DNA of 41,402 nucleotides, from NCBI GenBank assembly GCA_012837345.1, contig DURL01000183.1, positions 1 to 41,402 of the forward strand. The letters are read 5' to 3'. The position numbers and the translations under genes are program-made. The notes under the pieces were generated by a model. That model was not told where the DNA came from. It worked only from the letters and a program-made list of their open reading frames with translations, and did no database searches. Positions 16,846 to 24,660 of this stretch are shown piece by piece; the stretch's first letter is position 1, and each line of letters starts with the position of its first letter. The DNA comes from Bacteroidales bacterium. GTDB lineage: Bacteria; Bacteroidota; Bacteroidia; Bacteroidales; Dysgonomonadaceae.

Positions 16846-19689
16846 ATGGAACATTTCAAATATCGCCATATAGGCATTAGTGAAGCCGATAAACAATCGA
16901 TGCTGGAGAGCCTGGGAGTGAACGGTATGGATGAGCTGATCGAACAGACCATCCCTCAGGATATACGACTGGCTAAACCCCTTTCACTGCCCGCAGCACT
17001 CACCGAGCAGGAGTATGCCGGTGAGATTGCACAGCTTGCCGCCCGCAACAGGGTGTATGCCTCCTACATAGGGATGGGCTGGTACGATACCATCACGCCC
17101 GCACCCATCTACCGCAATGTGTTTGAGAATCCGGTGTGGTACACCTCTTACACCCCCTACCAGGCGGAGATCTCACAAGGACGACTGGAAGCACTCCTCA
17201 ACTTCCAGACCATGGTGAGCGAGCTCACCGCACTGCCGCTCTCAAACAGCTCACTGCTCGACGAGGCTACTGCCGCCGCCGAGGCCGCTACCATGATGTA
17301 TGGGTTGCGCAGCCGTGAACAGGTGAAGCAGAATGTGGAGACCCTCTTCCTGGATGAACAGCTCTTCCCCCAGACGCTGGCCGTGCTCCGTACGCGCATG
17401 CGCCATACCGGTATCGAGATCATAACGGGTGATTATAAGCGTTTCACTTTTGAGAAACCCTGCTTTGGGGCGATCCTGCAGTACCCCAACAGCGAAGGCA
17501 GCGTGGTGGACTACCGTGCATTCACTGAAAAGGCGCATGCTGCCGACTGTAAGGTGGCCGTGGCGACCGATCTGATGGCGCTGGTGCTGCTCACCCCTCC
17601 GGGAGAGTGGGGCGCCGATATCGCCTTCGGCAGCAGCCAGCGCTTCGGTGTCCCGATGTTCTACGGGGGACCCTCAGCCGCTTTCTTTGCCACCCGCGAC
17701 GAGTACAAGCGTTCCATGCCGGGACGTATCATCGGCATCTCCAAAGATGCCAACGGCAGAGAGGCGCTGCGTATGGCCCTGCAGACACGGGAGCAACATA
17801 TCAAGCGGGAGAAAGCCACCTCCAACATCTGTACCGCCCAGGCGTTGCTGGCAACCATGGCATCCTTTTATGCGGTCTACCACGGGCCGGAGGGACTCAA
17901 ACAGATTGCCCGACGCATCCACTCCCTCACCTCGCATGTCAGCGATGAGTTGCAGGCGATGGGCTACCGTCAGCTTAACGAGAGCTTCTTCGATACGCTT
18001 ACCATTCAACTGCCGGAGGGAATCACCGAGGAGGATATCCGTAACCATGCCGATATGCGGGAGATCAACCTGCGCTATTATGGTGACGGCAGAATAGGTG
18101 TCAGCCTGGATGAGACCACCAACGACTACCGCGTGCATGAGCTGCTGGCACTCTTTGCCATGGCCGCAGGAAGCTCAAAGGTCTTCATGATTGACGACCT
18201 GCCGGAGAAGATCACCCTGCGGGAGGAGCAGCTCCGGAAGAGCGGCTACCTCACACACCCCACCTTTCAACATTACCACACCGAGACGGAGCTGATGCGT
18301 TACATCAAGCGGCTGGAACGCAAAGATATCTCACTGGCACACTCCATGATCTCACTCGGCTCCTGCACCATGAAGCTGAATGCCGCCTCGGAGCTGCTGC
18401 CGCTGGGACTCCCCGGATTCCAGCGCATACACCCCTTCGCACCCGAAGAGCAGACGGAAGGGTATAAAGAGCTGATCACCGAACTGGAGGAGATGCTGGC
18501 TGAGATCACCGGGCTTGCGGCCACCAGCCTGCAACCCAATTCAGGGGCTGCGGGTGAATATGCGGGACTGATCACCATCGCCTCCTATCTGGAGAGCATA
18601 GGTGAAGGGGAGCGTAAGGTGGTGCTTATCCCCTCATCGGCACACGGCACCAACCCCGCCAGCGCCGTGCAGGCGGGGTTCAAGCCGGTAACCGTGGCCA
18701 GCGATGCGCGGGGTAATGTGGACATGGATGATCTGCGCGGCAAGGTGGAACAGCACCGTGAGGAGCTCGCCGCCTTCATGATCACCTATCCCTCCACGCA
18801 TGGCATCTTTGAAACGGAGATACGGGAGATGTGCCGCCTGGTACACGAAGCAGGGGGGCAGGTTTACATGGATGGTGCCAATATGAACGCACAGGTGGGA
18901 TTGACCAACCCCGGCACCATCGGTGCCGATGTGTGTCATCTTAACCTGCACAAGACCTTCGCCATACCCCACGGCGGTGGCGGTCCCGGCGTGGGACCCA
19001 TCTGCGTGGCGGAGCACCTGGTGCCTTTCCTGCCGGGACATCCTGTTTCACTCGCCACCGAGATGAACAGCGTGGCGGCAGCCGCTTACGGCAGCGCAGG
19101 GGTGCTTCCCATCACCTACGGCTATATCCGCATGATGGGGGCCGACGGACTGCGGGAGGCTACCGAAGTGGCGATCCTCAATGCCAACTACCTGGCAGAG
19201 AGGTTGAACAGCTCATATGGTATTCTTTACAGAGGGGCTGAAGGCAGGGTAGGGCATGAGCTGATCCTGGATTGCCGCGGCCTGAAAGAGGTCTCCGGAA
19301 TCACTGAGACCGATATCGCCAAGCGACTGATCGACTATGGGTATCATGCTCCCACACTCTCCTTTCCGGTACACGGCACCCTGATGGTGGAACCTACCGA
19401 GAGCGAGAGCCTGGCTGAACTGGATCGCTTTGTGGCGGTGATGGATCAGATCCATGAGGAGATCATTGAGGTGTCACGGGGTGACTATTCACAGGAAGAC
19501 AACGTGCTGGTGAACGCTCCTCATCCGGAATATGAGGCGGTGGCCGACGAGTGGCAACATGCCTATCCCCGCAGCAAGGCGCTCTACCCACTGCCCTACG
19601 TGGCAGAAAACAAATTCTGGGTGAACGTGGCACGGGTTGACAATGCCTTTGGCGACCGTAACCTGGTCTCCTGCCTCTGTCAGCTCTGA
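16846..19689 (+). CDS. gcvP: Glycine dehydrogenase (decarboxylating), P protein
   Basis: A 947-residue PLP enzyme: the P protein of the glycine cleavage system, which decarboxylates glycine and passes the aminomethyl group to the H protein lipoate. The N-terminal half (MEHFKYRHIG... and YTPYQAEISQGRLEALLNFQTM) and the C-terminal half are fused as in the single-chain type. The PLP lysine is Lys703 in LNLHKTFAIPHGGGGPG, a family hallmark. The other in-frame ATG at 16816 overlaps the upstream stop by 4 nt and would add 10 residues. The T, H and L protein genes are not in this window. The operon with rsmG and an MBL gene looks incidental. Confidence 0.96.
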   Translation: MEHFKYRHIGISEADKQSMLESLGVNGMDELIEQTIPQDIRLAKPLSLPAALTEQEYAGEIAQLAARNRVYASYIGMGWYDTITPAPIYRNVFENPVWYTSYTPYQAEISQGRLEALLNFQTMVSELTALPLSNSSLLDEATAAAEAATMMYGLRSREQVKQNVETLFLDEQLFPQTLAVLRTRMRHTGIEIITGDYKRFTFEKPCFGAILQYPNSEGSVVDYRAFTEKAHAADCKVAVATDLMALVLLTPPGEWGADIAFGSSQRFGVPMFYGGPSAAFFATRDEYKRSMPGRIIGISKDANGREALRMALQTREQHIKREKATSNICTAQALLATMASFYAVYHGPEGLKQIARRIHSLTSHVSDELQAMGYRQLNESFFDTLTIQLPEGITEEDIRNHADMREINLRYYGDGRIGVSLDETTNDYRVHELLALFAMAAGSSKVFMIDDLPEKITLREEQLRKSGYLTHPTFQHYHTETELMRYIKRLERKDISLAHSMISLGSCTMKLNAASELLPLGLPGFQRIHPFAPEEQTEGYKELITELEEMLAEITGLAATSLQPNSGAAGEYAGLITIASYLESIGEGERKVVLIPSSAHGTNPASAVQAGFKPVTVASDARGNVDMDDLRGKVEQHREELAAFMITYPSTHGIFETEIREMCRLVHEAGGQVYMDGANMNAQVGLTNPGTIGADVCHLNLHKTFAIPHGGGGPGVGPICVAEHLVPFLPGHPVSLATEMNSVAAAAYGSAGVLPITYGYIRMMGADGLREATEVAILNANYLAERLNSSYGILYRGAEGRVGHELILDCRGLKEVSGITETDIAKRLIDYGYHAPTLSFPVHGTLMVEPTESESLAELDRFVAVMDQIHEEIIEVSRGDYSQEDNVLVNAPHPEYEAVADEWQHAYPRSKALYPLPYVAENKFWVNVARVDNAFGDRNLVSCLCQL

Positions 19690-19705
19690 AACGGATCATC
19701 ATGAC

Positions 19706-19741
19706 AGGAGAGAGGGGGTGTCAACAGCTCCCTCTCTTGTT
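19706..19741 (+). terminator. Possible terminator after gcvP
   Basis: AGAGAGGG pairs with CCCTCTCT (8 bp) around a 13-nt loop, but the 3' side continues TGTTGAG, with only a short U-stretch. Serves gcvP, and possibly the convergent gene at 19757. Confidence 0.45.
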
Positions 19742-19756
19742 GAGTGTTCACGCTGT

Positions 19757-20368
19757 TCAGTACAGTTGCGGTATCTCTCCCTTTTCGAAAAGGATCATGG
19801 GTGAGCCGGAGATATCTTTTTTGAAGCTGTTGGTGATCTCACTGCTCACCTCTGTCAGAATCACCTTCACCCGGTTCTCCATCACATCGGGATAGGCTCC
19901 TGCAAAATGGGCCATCACGGGATGATCGTCCGCCACTCTGTTGTCAACCAGAAAGGCGTCGATGCGATCCATCACCTGCATCATCTGACGATATGAGTAG
20001 GTGACCCGCTCCACCTTGAAGTCATCCCCTCCCAGGATGGCGGCCAGCCGTTGCCGGTTGCTTTCAGGATCACCCGTGACGGCAACGACGAATGTGCCGC
20101 TGTTGTCGATGAAAGAACCACCATAATAGTCGGGGTAGAGAGCCGGATCCGACTCTCGCTCCATCCAGTCGGCACCGAAGTGTTCCATCAGCGTCTCATG
20201 ATAAAGCAACGCCTGTTTCTCCCTCTCTGCCGGGGTGATCACTGCCTGCGAGGTGGTGTCGCTGATACCGGGTTCCTCTTTAGCGGCCTCTTTCTTTTGC
20301 CCTCCACATGCAAGGAGGAGCAACGTCAGGGCTGCAAGCGGCAGGATTGATCGTTTGTTTGTTTTCAT
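19757..20368 (-). CDS. Lipoprotein resembling a serine protease prodomain
   Basis: A 203-residue lipoprotein starting MKTNKRSILPLAALTLLLLAC, with a clear lipobox (LLAC) and acidic Lys/Glu linker after it. The ORF-track start at 20539 was rejected because the signal peptide begins at 20368. The middle region (YYGGSFIDNSGTFVVAVTG, then a run ending VERVTYSYRQMMQ) has the look of the prodomain of alpha-lytic/streptogrisin-type proteases, where a YxGxWID-type strand pattern is followed by a value-like GD loop. No protease domain follows. The resemblance is from reading only and is weak; a Bacteroidota hypothetical family is equally likely. It converges on gcvP. Confidence 0.7.
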   Translation of the reverse strand: MKTNKRSILPLAALTLLLLACGGQKKEAAKEEPGISDTTSQAVITPAEREKQALLYHETLMEHFGADWMERESDPALYPDYYGGSFIDNSGTFVVAVTGDPESNRQRLAAILGGDDFKVERVTYSYRQMMQVMDRIDAFLVDNRVADDHPVMAHFAGAYPDVMENRVKVILTEVSSEITNSFKKDISGSPMILFEKGEIPQLY

Positions 20369-20621
20369 CACTGTGTTGTTAACGATTTTATAGTCATCAT
20401 TCGGAAAGGCTCTATTCACCTGTTTTTTAGTCTGATCGATCTCATGTTTGTTACAATGAAAAAGAAAGTCAGGTGACGAATGATGGGACAAGAAATATAA
20501 CAGCCGGTAAGCCGTATTGTTTATGCAGTGATGGGACAATCACGATGACCTTCACGGATTGCATTCTGTTGAGCGGTTCATGAAAAAATGGCGTGAGGGT
20601 TCGCACTCACCAGCTTTTGTG

Positions 20622-20629
20622 TATCTTTG
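20622..20629 (+). promoter_or_regulatory. -7 element for the DUF4382 lipoprotein gene
   Basis: TATCTTTG, an exact TAnnTTTG match, 31 bp before the start at 20660. The 291-bp gap from 20369 to 20659 holds no other gene I can support. Confidence 0.5.
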
Positions 20630-20659
20630 TATCCATAATCATTCAATTCTGTTTATCCT

Positions 20660-21475
20660 ATGAATAGAAACGGTATCCTTTCTGTCGTACTTACCGGTAT
20701 GGTACTCTTCATCCTGTTCTCGTGCGGGAAAGAGGATATTAGTGAGAATGCCGCCCGTCTGCGGATCAAGCTGACCGATGCGGCTTCACCCGTACTGAAG
20801 GAGATGTATCTCGACATTGAGACAATTGAGGTGCTGGCTACCGACAGTGCCGGCAACGAGGGTGACTGGGTGGCTCTCGCATTTACCGGTGGTGAGTACA
20901 ACCTGCTCAAGCTGATGAACGGCAGAACCGTGCAGCTTACCGACGAGTACTTCCCGTCAGGAGGGAAGATCGACAAGATACGGATGACGCTGGGCAACAA
21001 CAACAGGATGGTGACGGTCACCAATGATCCCATCCCGCTACAAAAATCACCCTCCATTACGGAGCACCTGATCATCCATGATGTGGACGCTGCTCTTACC
21101 GCCCACTTCATCATCAATATCGTGATCGATATCAATGCAGCACTCTCAGTGTACGAATTGAACGGAAACTGGTACCTGGACCCCCGCGCCAGGGCTTACC
21201 CCGAGACCTGGGGGGGCTCGTTGAGAGGCTATGTGACTCCCCCTGAGGCGTCACCGGTGGTGCTGATCACCCGTGAGGGCGACTCGCTCTTCACCTTTCC
21301 CGAAGGAGAGGAAGGAATGTACCTCTTTACCGGACTCCATGAAGGTAAATGGAAGGTGCATCTGATTGCAAACCCGGAGTCGGGCTACCGTGACACCATC
21401 TTCTATTCCGACAGCATCCTGCAGGGAAAGATCACCGAGATCACCCCCAAACCTATCCGCCTGTTGGAACAGTAA
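20660..21475 (+). CDS. DUF4382 domain lipoprotein
   Basis: A 271-residue lipoprotein (signal peptide, lipobox LFSC with Cys at about residue 22, GKED after it). Residues about 32-180 fit DUF4382: RLRIKLTDAASPVLKEMYLDIETIEV, GEYNLLKLMNGRTVQL, GGKIDKIRMTLGNNN, and an INIVIDINAAL strand. The C-terminal part (about 180-265) reads like a small beta-sandwich (RGYVTPPEASPVVLITREGDSL..., GLHEGKWKVHLIA). The family is found in Bacteroidota lipoproteins of unknown function; surface or periplasmic anchoring is expected. It is a single gene with its own promoter. Confidence 0.83.
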   Translation: MNRNGILSVVLTGMVLFILFSCGKEDISENAARLRIKLTDAASPVLKEMYLDIETIEVLATDSAGNEGDWVALAFTGGEYNLLKLMNGRTVQLTDEYFPSGGKIDKIRMTLGNNNRMVTVTNDPIPLQKSPSITEHLIIHDVDAALTAHFIINIVIDINAALSVYELNGNWYLDPRARAYPETWGGSLRGYVTPPEASPVVLITREGDSLFTFPEGEEGMYLFTGLHEGKWKVHLIANPESGYRDTIFYSDSILQGKITEITPKPIRLLEQ

Positions 21476-21597
21476 ATAAATGTGATCCATCGGAAACCTT
21501 TTTTCAAAAACCCTTTGGAAAAGTGTGCGGCGTGACAGCTGCTCATTTTTTTAATTAAATTTCACACCCACAAAGCTGTAGTGAGTCCCTTCTTTAT

Positions 21598-21605
21598 TAT
21601 CTTTG
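21598..21605 (+). promoter_or_regulatory. -7 element for the SPOR lipoprotein gene
   Basis: TATCTTTG, exact TAnnTTTG match, about 54 bp upstream of the chosen start at 21659 and upstream of the longest-ORF start. Confidence 0.5.
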
Positions 21606-21658
21606 CATGAGTGATTGGAGTTCATTACCGATCAATATTATCTAACAATATCATAGAG

Positions 21659-22171
21659 ATGAAAAAATTCCATTTTGCACTGATTTTAGCCCTTCTGCTG
21701 GTTGCAGGTACCTCCTGCAAACCAAAACAGAGTGCGTACAAACAGGTTTATGAAGCAGCCAAGGAGAGAGAGATGCAGCAGACAGCCTCTCAGCCTACCA
21801 CTGTGGTGAAGGATGCCGCCCCACTGCCTCCGGTTGAAGTCTCCGTACGCAAAGAAAAGGTGGAACCGGTTTACCCGACCGATGCCGCCGGATTAAAACA
21901 ATACAGTGTGGTGATTGCTTCACTGAGTGTCAAGCTCAACGCAGAATCACTGAAAACGCGGATGGAGAACGAAGGCCACAAGGTGATACTCGCCGAGAAC
22001 GAACAGGGTATGTATCGTGTCATCATTGCCAGCTACGATGATAAGGCGCAGGCTGCCGCCAAGAGGGAGGAGCTTTACAGCCAGTATTCTGCCAAAGGGA
22101 ACACCGACTATTTGAGAAGAACATACGGCGTGCCTTTCAATGACCTCTGGATCCTGGAAAGGCAGTATTGA
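21659..22171 (+). CDS. SPOR domain lipoprotein
   Basis: A 170-residue lipoprotein starting MKKFHFALILALLLVAGTSC, with lipobox GTSC. A Pro/Glu/Lys linker precedes a SPOR domain at about residues 78-165: QYSVVIASLSVKLNAESLKTRMENEG, then VILAENEQGMYRVIIASYDDKAQAAAKREEL. SPOR domains bind denuded peptidoglycan glycans at division sites, so a role at the septum is plausible. The ORF-track start 48 nt upstream is not part of the signal peptide. No neighbouring division gene is present. The gene ends at a strong hairpin. Confidence 0.88.
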   Translation: MKKFHFALILALLLVAGTSCKPKQSAYKQVYEAAKEREMQQTASQPTTVVKDAAPLPPVEVSVRKEKVEPVYPTDAAGLKQYSVVIASLSVKLNAESLKTRMENEGHKVILAENEQGMYRVIIASYDDKAQAAAKREELYSQYSAKGNTDYLRRTYGVPFNDLWILERQY

Positions 22172-22195
22172 CCATTGAACGGTTGATGAATAGAT

Positions 22196-22230
22196 GGTGA
22201 TTCAGACTGTGAATCACCCTTCTCTCTTTT
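22196..22230 (+). terminator. Terminator after the SPOR gene
   Basis: GGTGATTCA/TGAATCACC, a perfect 9-bp stem with loop GACTG, followed by CTTCTCTCTTTT. Confidence 0.8.
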
Positions 22231-22306
22231 CCCGCGTGAGGCCAACAAAGAACCAATTAGCTGCCCGTTGTTTGCAATGTGGCAGCTTTTTTTGAATGTG
22301 ATGACA

Positions 22307-23065
22307 ATGAAGATACGATTTCTGGGTACGGGTACCTCCACAGGTATCCCACAGATAGGTTGCAGCTGCCCGGTATGCCAGTCGACGGACGAGCGGGACA
22401 GGAGGCTGCGTTGCTCGGTGGCCATCACGATCGGTGATCAGCGGCTGCTGATAGACTGCACCCCCGACTTCAGGCAACAGATGCTACCCCTGCCGTTCAG
22501 ACGGATCGACGGGATCCTCTTCACCCATGAGCATTATGACCATACCGGCGGCATTGATGACCTGCGACCTTTCTCACGGTTCGGGACGGTGGATCTTTTC
22601 ATGGAAGAGCGTCTGGAGAAAACGATAAAAAACAGAATGCCCTACTGTTTCGCTGAAAAGCGTTATGGTGGCATCCCTGATATCCATATCAAGACCATTC
22701 GTCCACAACAGCACTTTTACGTGGGTGATACGGAGATTATCCCTGTAAGGCTCTTCCACCACAACCTGCCTATCCTGGGTTTCCGTATCGGTAACTTTGC
22801 CTATCTCACTGATGTGAAGAGCATTCCGGATGCGGAGTATGAGAAGTTGCGCGGAGTGGATACGTTGGTGATAAGCGCTCTCCGCAAAACAAACCATATC
22901 TCTCATCTGTCTCTTGCAGAGGCGCTCGGTATCATTGAGAACATACAACCGGGCCGTGCCTTCCTCACTCATTTCAGTCACGAGATGGGGTTGCATGCCG
23001 ACCTGGAGGGTGATCTACCCGCACGGGTCTATCCGGCATACGATGGCCTGGAAATCACCCTTTGA
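22307..23065 (+). CDS. PhnP-like MBL-fold metallo-hydrolase
   Basis: A cytosolic 252-residue metallo-beta-lactamase-fold phosphodiesterase-like enzyme. Visible motifs are the N-terminal RFLGTGTSTGIPQIGC (with the CxxC segment CSCPVC that marks PhnP-type zinc-loop proteins), FTHEHYDHTGGIDDLR for metal binding, HHNLPILGFRIG, and a C-terminal LTHFSHEMG. The substrate is unknown: PhnP itself hydrolyses cyclic phosphodiesters in phosphonate breakdown, but there are no phosphonate genes here, so the name PhnP should not be taken as function. The start could also be the ATG at 22301, two codons earlier. Confidence 0.9.
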   Translation: MKIRFLGTGTSTGIPQIGCSCPVCQSTDERDRRLRCSVAITIGDQRLLIDCTPDFRQQMLPLPFRRIDGILFTHEHYDHTGGIDDLRPFSRFGTVDLFMEERLEKTIKNRMPYCFAEKRYGGIPDIHIKTIRPQQHFYVGDTEIIPVRLFHHNLPILGFRIGNFAYLTDVKSIPDAEYEKLRGVDTLVISALRKTNHISHLSLAEALGIIENIQPGRAFLTHFSHEMGLHADLEGDLPARVYPAYDGLEITL

Positions 23066-23273
23066 CCCATTCTGTTTCGTTTTTTTTAACGATTGGATGC
23101 GCAGCGTTTGGACGCTCTGCCCGTCTATCCTGTGAACCCGTTGCACCAATCACGGGAGGGTGTATCTTACAGATTCAAAAAAAAACGGTGAGTCGTTTAA
23201 ACTATCTGCTGCGGGTTGCGTCAGAGAGTAGAGAGTATAACAGTAACAAATATATTATTAACAGGGAGAAACT

Positions 23274-24632
23274 ATGAAAACGAATAAATCATTTTTACTG
23301 GCTGTGTTGATGACAGCCATCCCATTTTTCGGTTTCGCCCAGGAATGGGACGATATCTATGCTGACCCTACTCAGCAGGAAACTGCCAGGATAGAGGTGA
23401 GAAAACAGGAACCGCCGAAGAAAAAGGTGGTGATCGTGCAGGGCGATGTCTCCAATATGGAAGTGCAAGCCAATGGCAGAGATGTGGATGAATACAACCG
23501 GAGGGTGTCAGGTGATGCCCCTTCTGGTGATGAAGCATATGAAAGCGATTCACTCGATTATGAGGAATATCAGTATACCGACCGTATCGTTCGCTTTCAC
23601 GATCCCGAATCGAGCATCAAGATCACCGGTGCGGACGAAGTGATCCTCTACGTGGGAGACGACCTGTACGATAACTACAATAACCGAGGCTGGGACAACA
23701 ACTTCTACTTCGGTATGGGCTGGGGTATGGGATACTATCCCTGGTACGATCCTTTCTACGATCCATGGTACAGCCCCTGGTACTACAGTCGCTGGTATGA
23801 TCCCTGGCACTACGGGTATGGTGGCTATTACGGATGGAACCGCTGGCACAGCCCCTGGTATTACAGCCGCTGGCACAGTCCCTGGTATTACGGAGGATGG
23901 TATGATCCCTGGTACTACGGGTACGGTGGCTATTACGGGTATGGTGGCGGCTACTCACACGGCTTCTACGACGGTTATTACAGTAGCCTGACACACAACC
24001 GCTCCGGCAGAAGCACCGGTGTCTATCGTACCAGCTCAGCCAACAGGAACAGCTCACTCACCGCCGGACTCTCTGGACGGTCATCAGCAGCAACACGTTC
24101 AGCACTCTCCGGCAGAAATGCGACAACCAATACGCGTAGTGCCCTCTCCGGCAGAAGTGCCACGGCGGGCAGCCGCAGCGTTACCACCTCACCCAGAACA
24201 CGTATCATCGACAACAACGGCAGGGTACTGGACTCCAGAACAGGACGGGTAATTGATCGGAGTGGTACCACCCGCAACAGATCGGTTTACGGCACCACAC
24301 CCAACAACCGCACGGAAAGCTATTCCACCAGCAGAAGCAGCAGTAACAACAGAACCTATCAGCGGAGCTCCACTACATCCGGAAGAAGTGGCACAACCTA
24401 TCAGCGTTCCACCACCACCAACCGGAACAGGAGTTACAGCACTCCCTCACGGAGTACACAGTCGAACCGTTCATCCACATACAGCACACCCTCGAGGAGC
24501 AGCTCCTCCTCAAGAAGCTCTACCTACTCGACACCCAGCCGCAGCTCCAGCTCCAGCTCCAGCTCCTCAAGCCGCAGCTCCTCTTCGAGCTCCGGATCAT
24601 CGGGTCGCAGTTCCGGCGGTAGTCGCAGATAG
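23274..24632 (+). CDS. Secreted Trp/Tyr-rich and Ser/Arg-rich low-complexity protein
   Basis: A 452-residue secreted protein of unknown family with a signal peptide (MKTNKSFLLAV... cut near GFAQ). Residues about 25-138 are acidic with Lys/Glu runs. Residues about 140-239 are dominated by Trp, Tyr, Pro, Asp and Gly in tandem units such as YDPWY, SPWYYSRW and YGYGGYYG. The C-terminal about 200 residues are Ser/Thr/Arg rich, ending in long Ser runs and GSRR. At 24468-24557 two successive 15-residue units are identical in protein but strongly diverged in codons. Nothing suggests an enzyme. The gene starts 28 bp upstream of the porin gene and is probably co-transcribed. Similar proteins exist, as I recall, as hypotheticals in Bacteroidales; surface or matrix location is inference. 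Confidence 0.85.
   Translation: MKTNKSFLLAVLMTAIPFFGFAQEWDDIYADPTQQETARIEVRKQEPPKKKVVIVQGDVSNMEVQANGRDVDEYNRRVSGDAPSGDEAYESDSLDYEEYQYTDRIVRFHDPESSIKITGADEVILYVGDDLYDNYNNRGWDNNFYFGMGWGMGYYPWYDPFYDPWYSPWYYSRWYDPWHYGYGGYYGWNRWHSPWYYSRWHSPWYYGGWYDPWYYGYGGYYGYGGGYSHGFYDGYYSSLTHNRSGRSTGVYRTSSANRNSSLTAGLSGRSSAATRSALSGRNATTNTRSALSGRSATAGSRSVTTSPRTRIIDNNGRVLDSRTGRVIDRSGTTRNRSVYGTTPNNRTESYSTSRSSSNNRTYQRSSTTSGRSGTTYQRSTTTNRNRSYSTPSRSTQSNRSSTYSTPSRSSSSSRSSTYSTPSRSSSSSSSSSSRSSSSSSGSSGRSSGGSRR
24468..24557 (+). repeat. Two 45-bp units encoding the same 15 residues
   Basis: Units at 24468-24512 and 24513-24557 both encode RSSTYSTPSRSSSSS, but most codons differ, including several switches between TCN and AGY serine codons and CGN and AGR arginine codons. 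A third, partial unit (SYSTPSRS) precedes them. Confidence 0.9.
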
Positions 24633-24660
24633 TTTCGAACACACATAATGTCAACACAAT

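Noticed and set aside
22307-23065. Phosphonate (phn) gene cluster from the PhnP-like protein
   Set aside because: No other phosphonate gene is near, and PhnP-like proteins are widespread outside such clusters.
24000-24277. Minus- and plus-strand ORFs inside the low-complexity gene
   Set aside because: Repetitive DNA keeps several frames open; only the frame starting at 23274 has a signal peptide and coherent repeat units.
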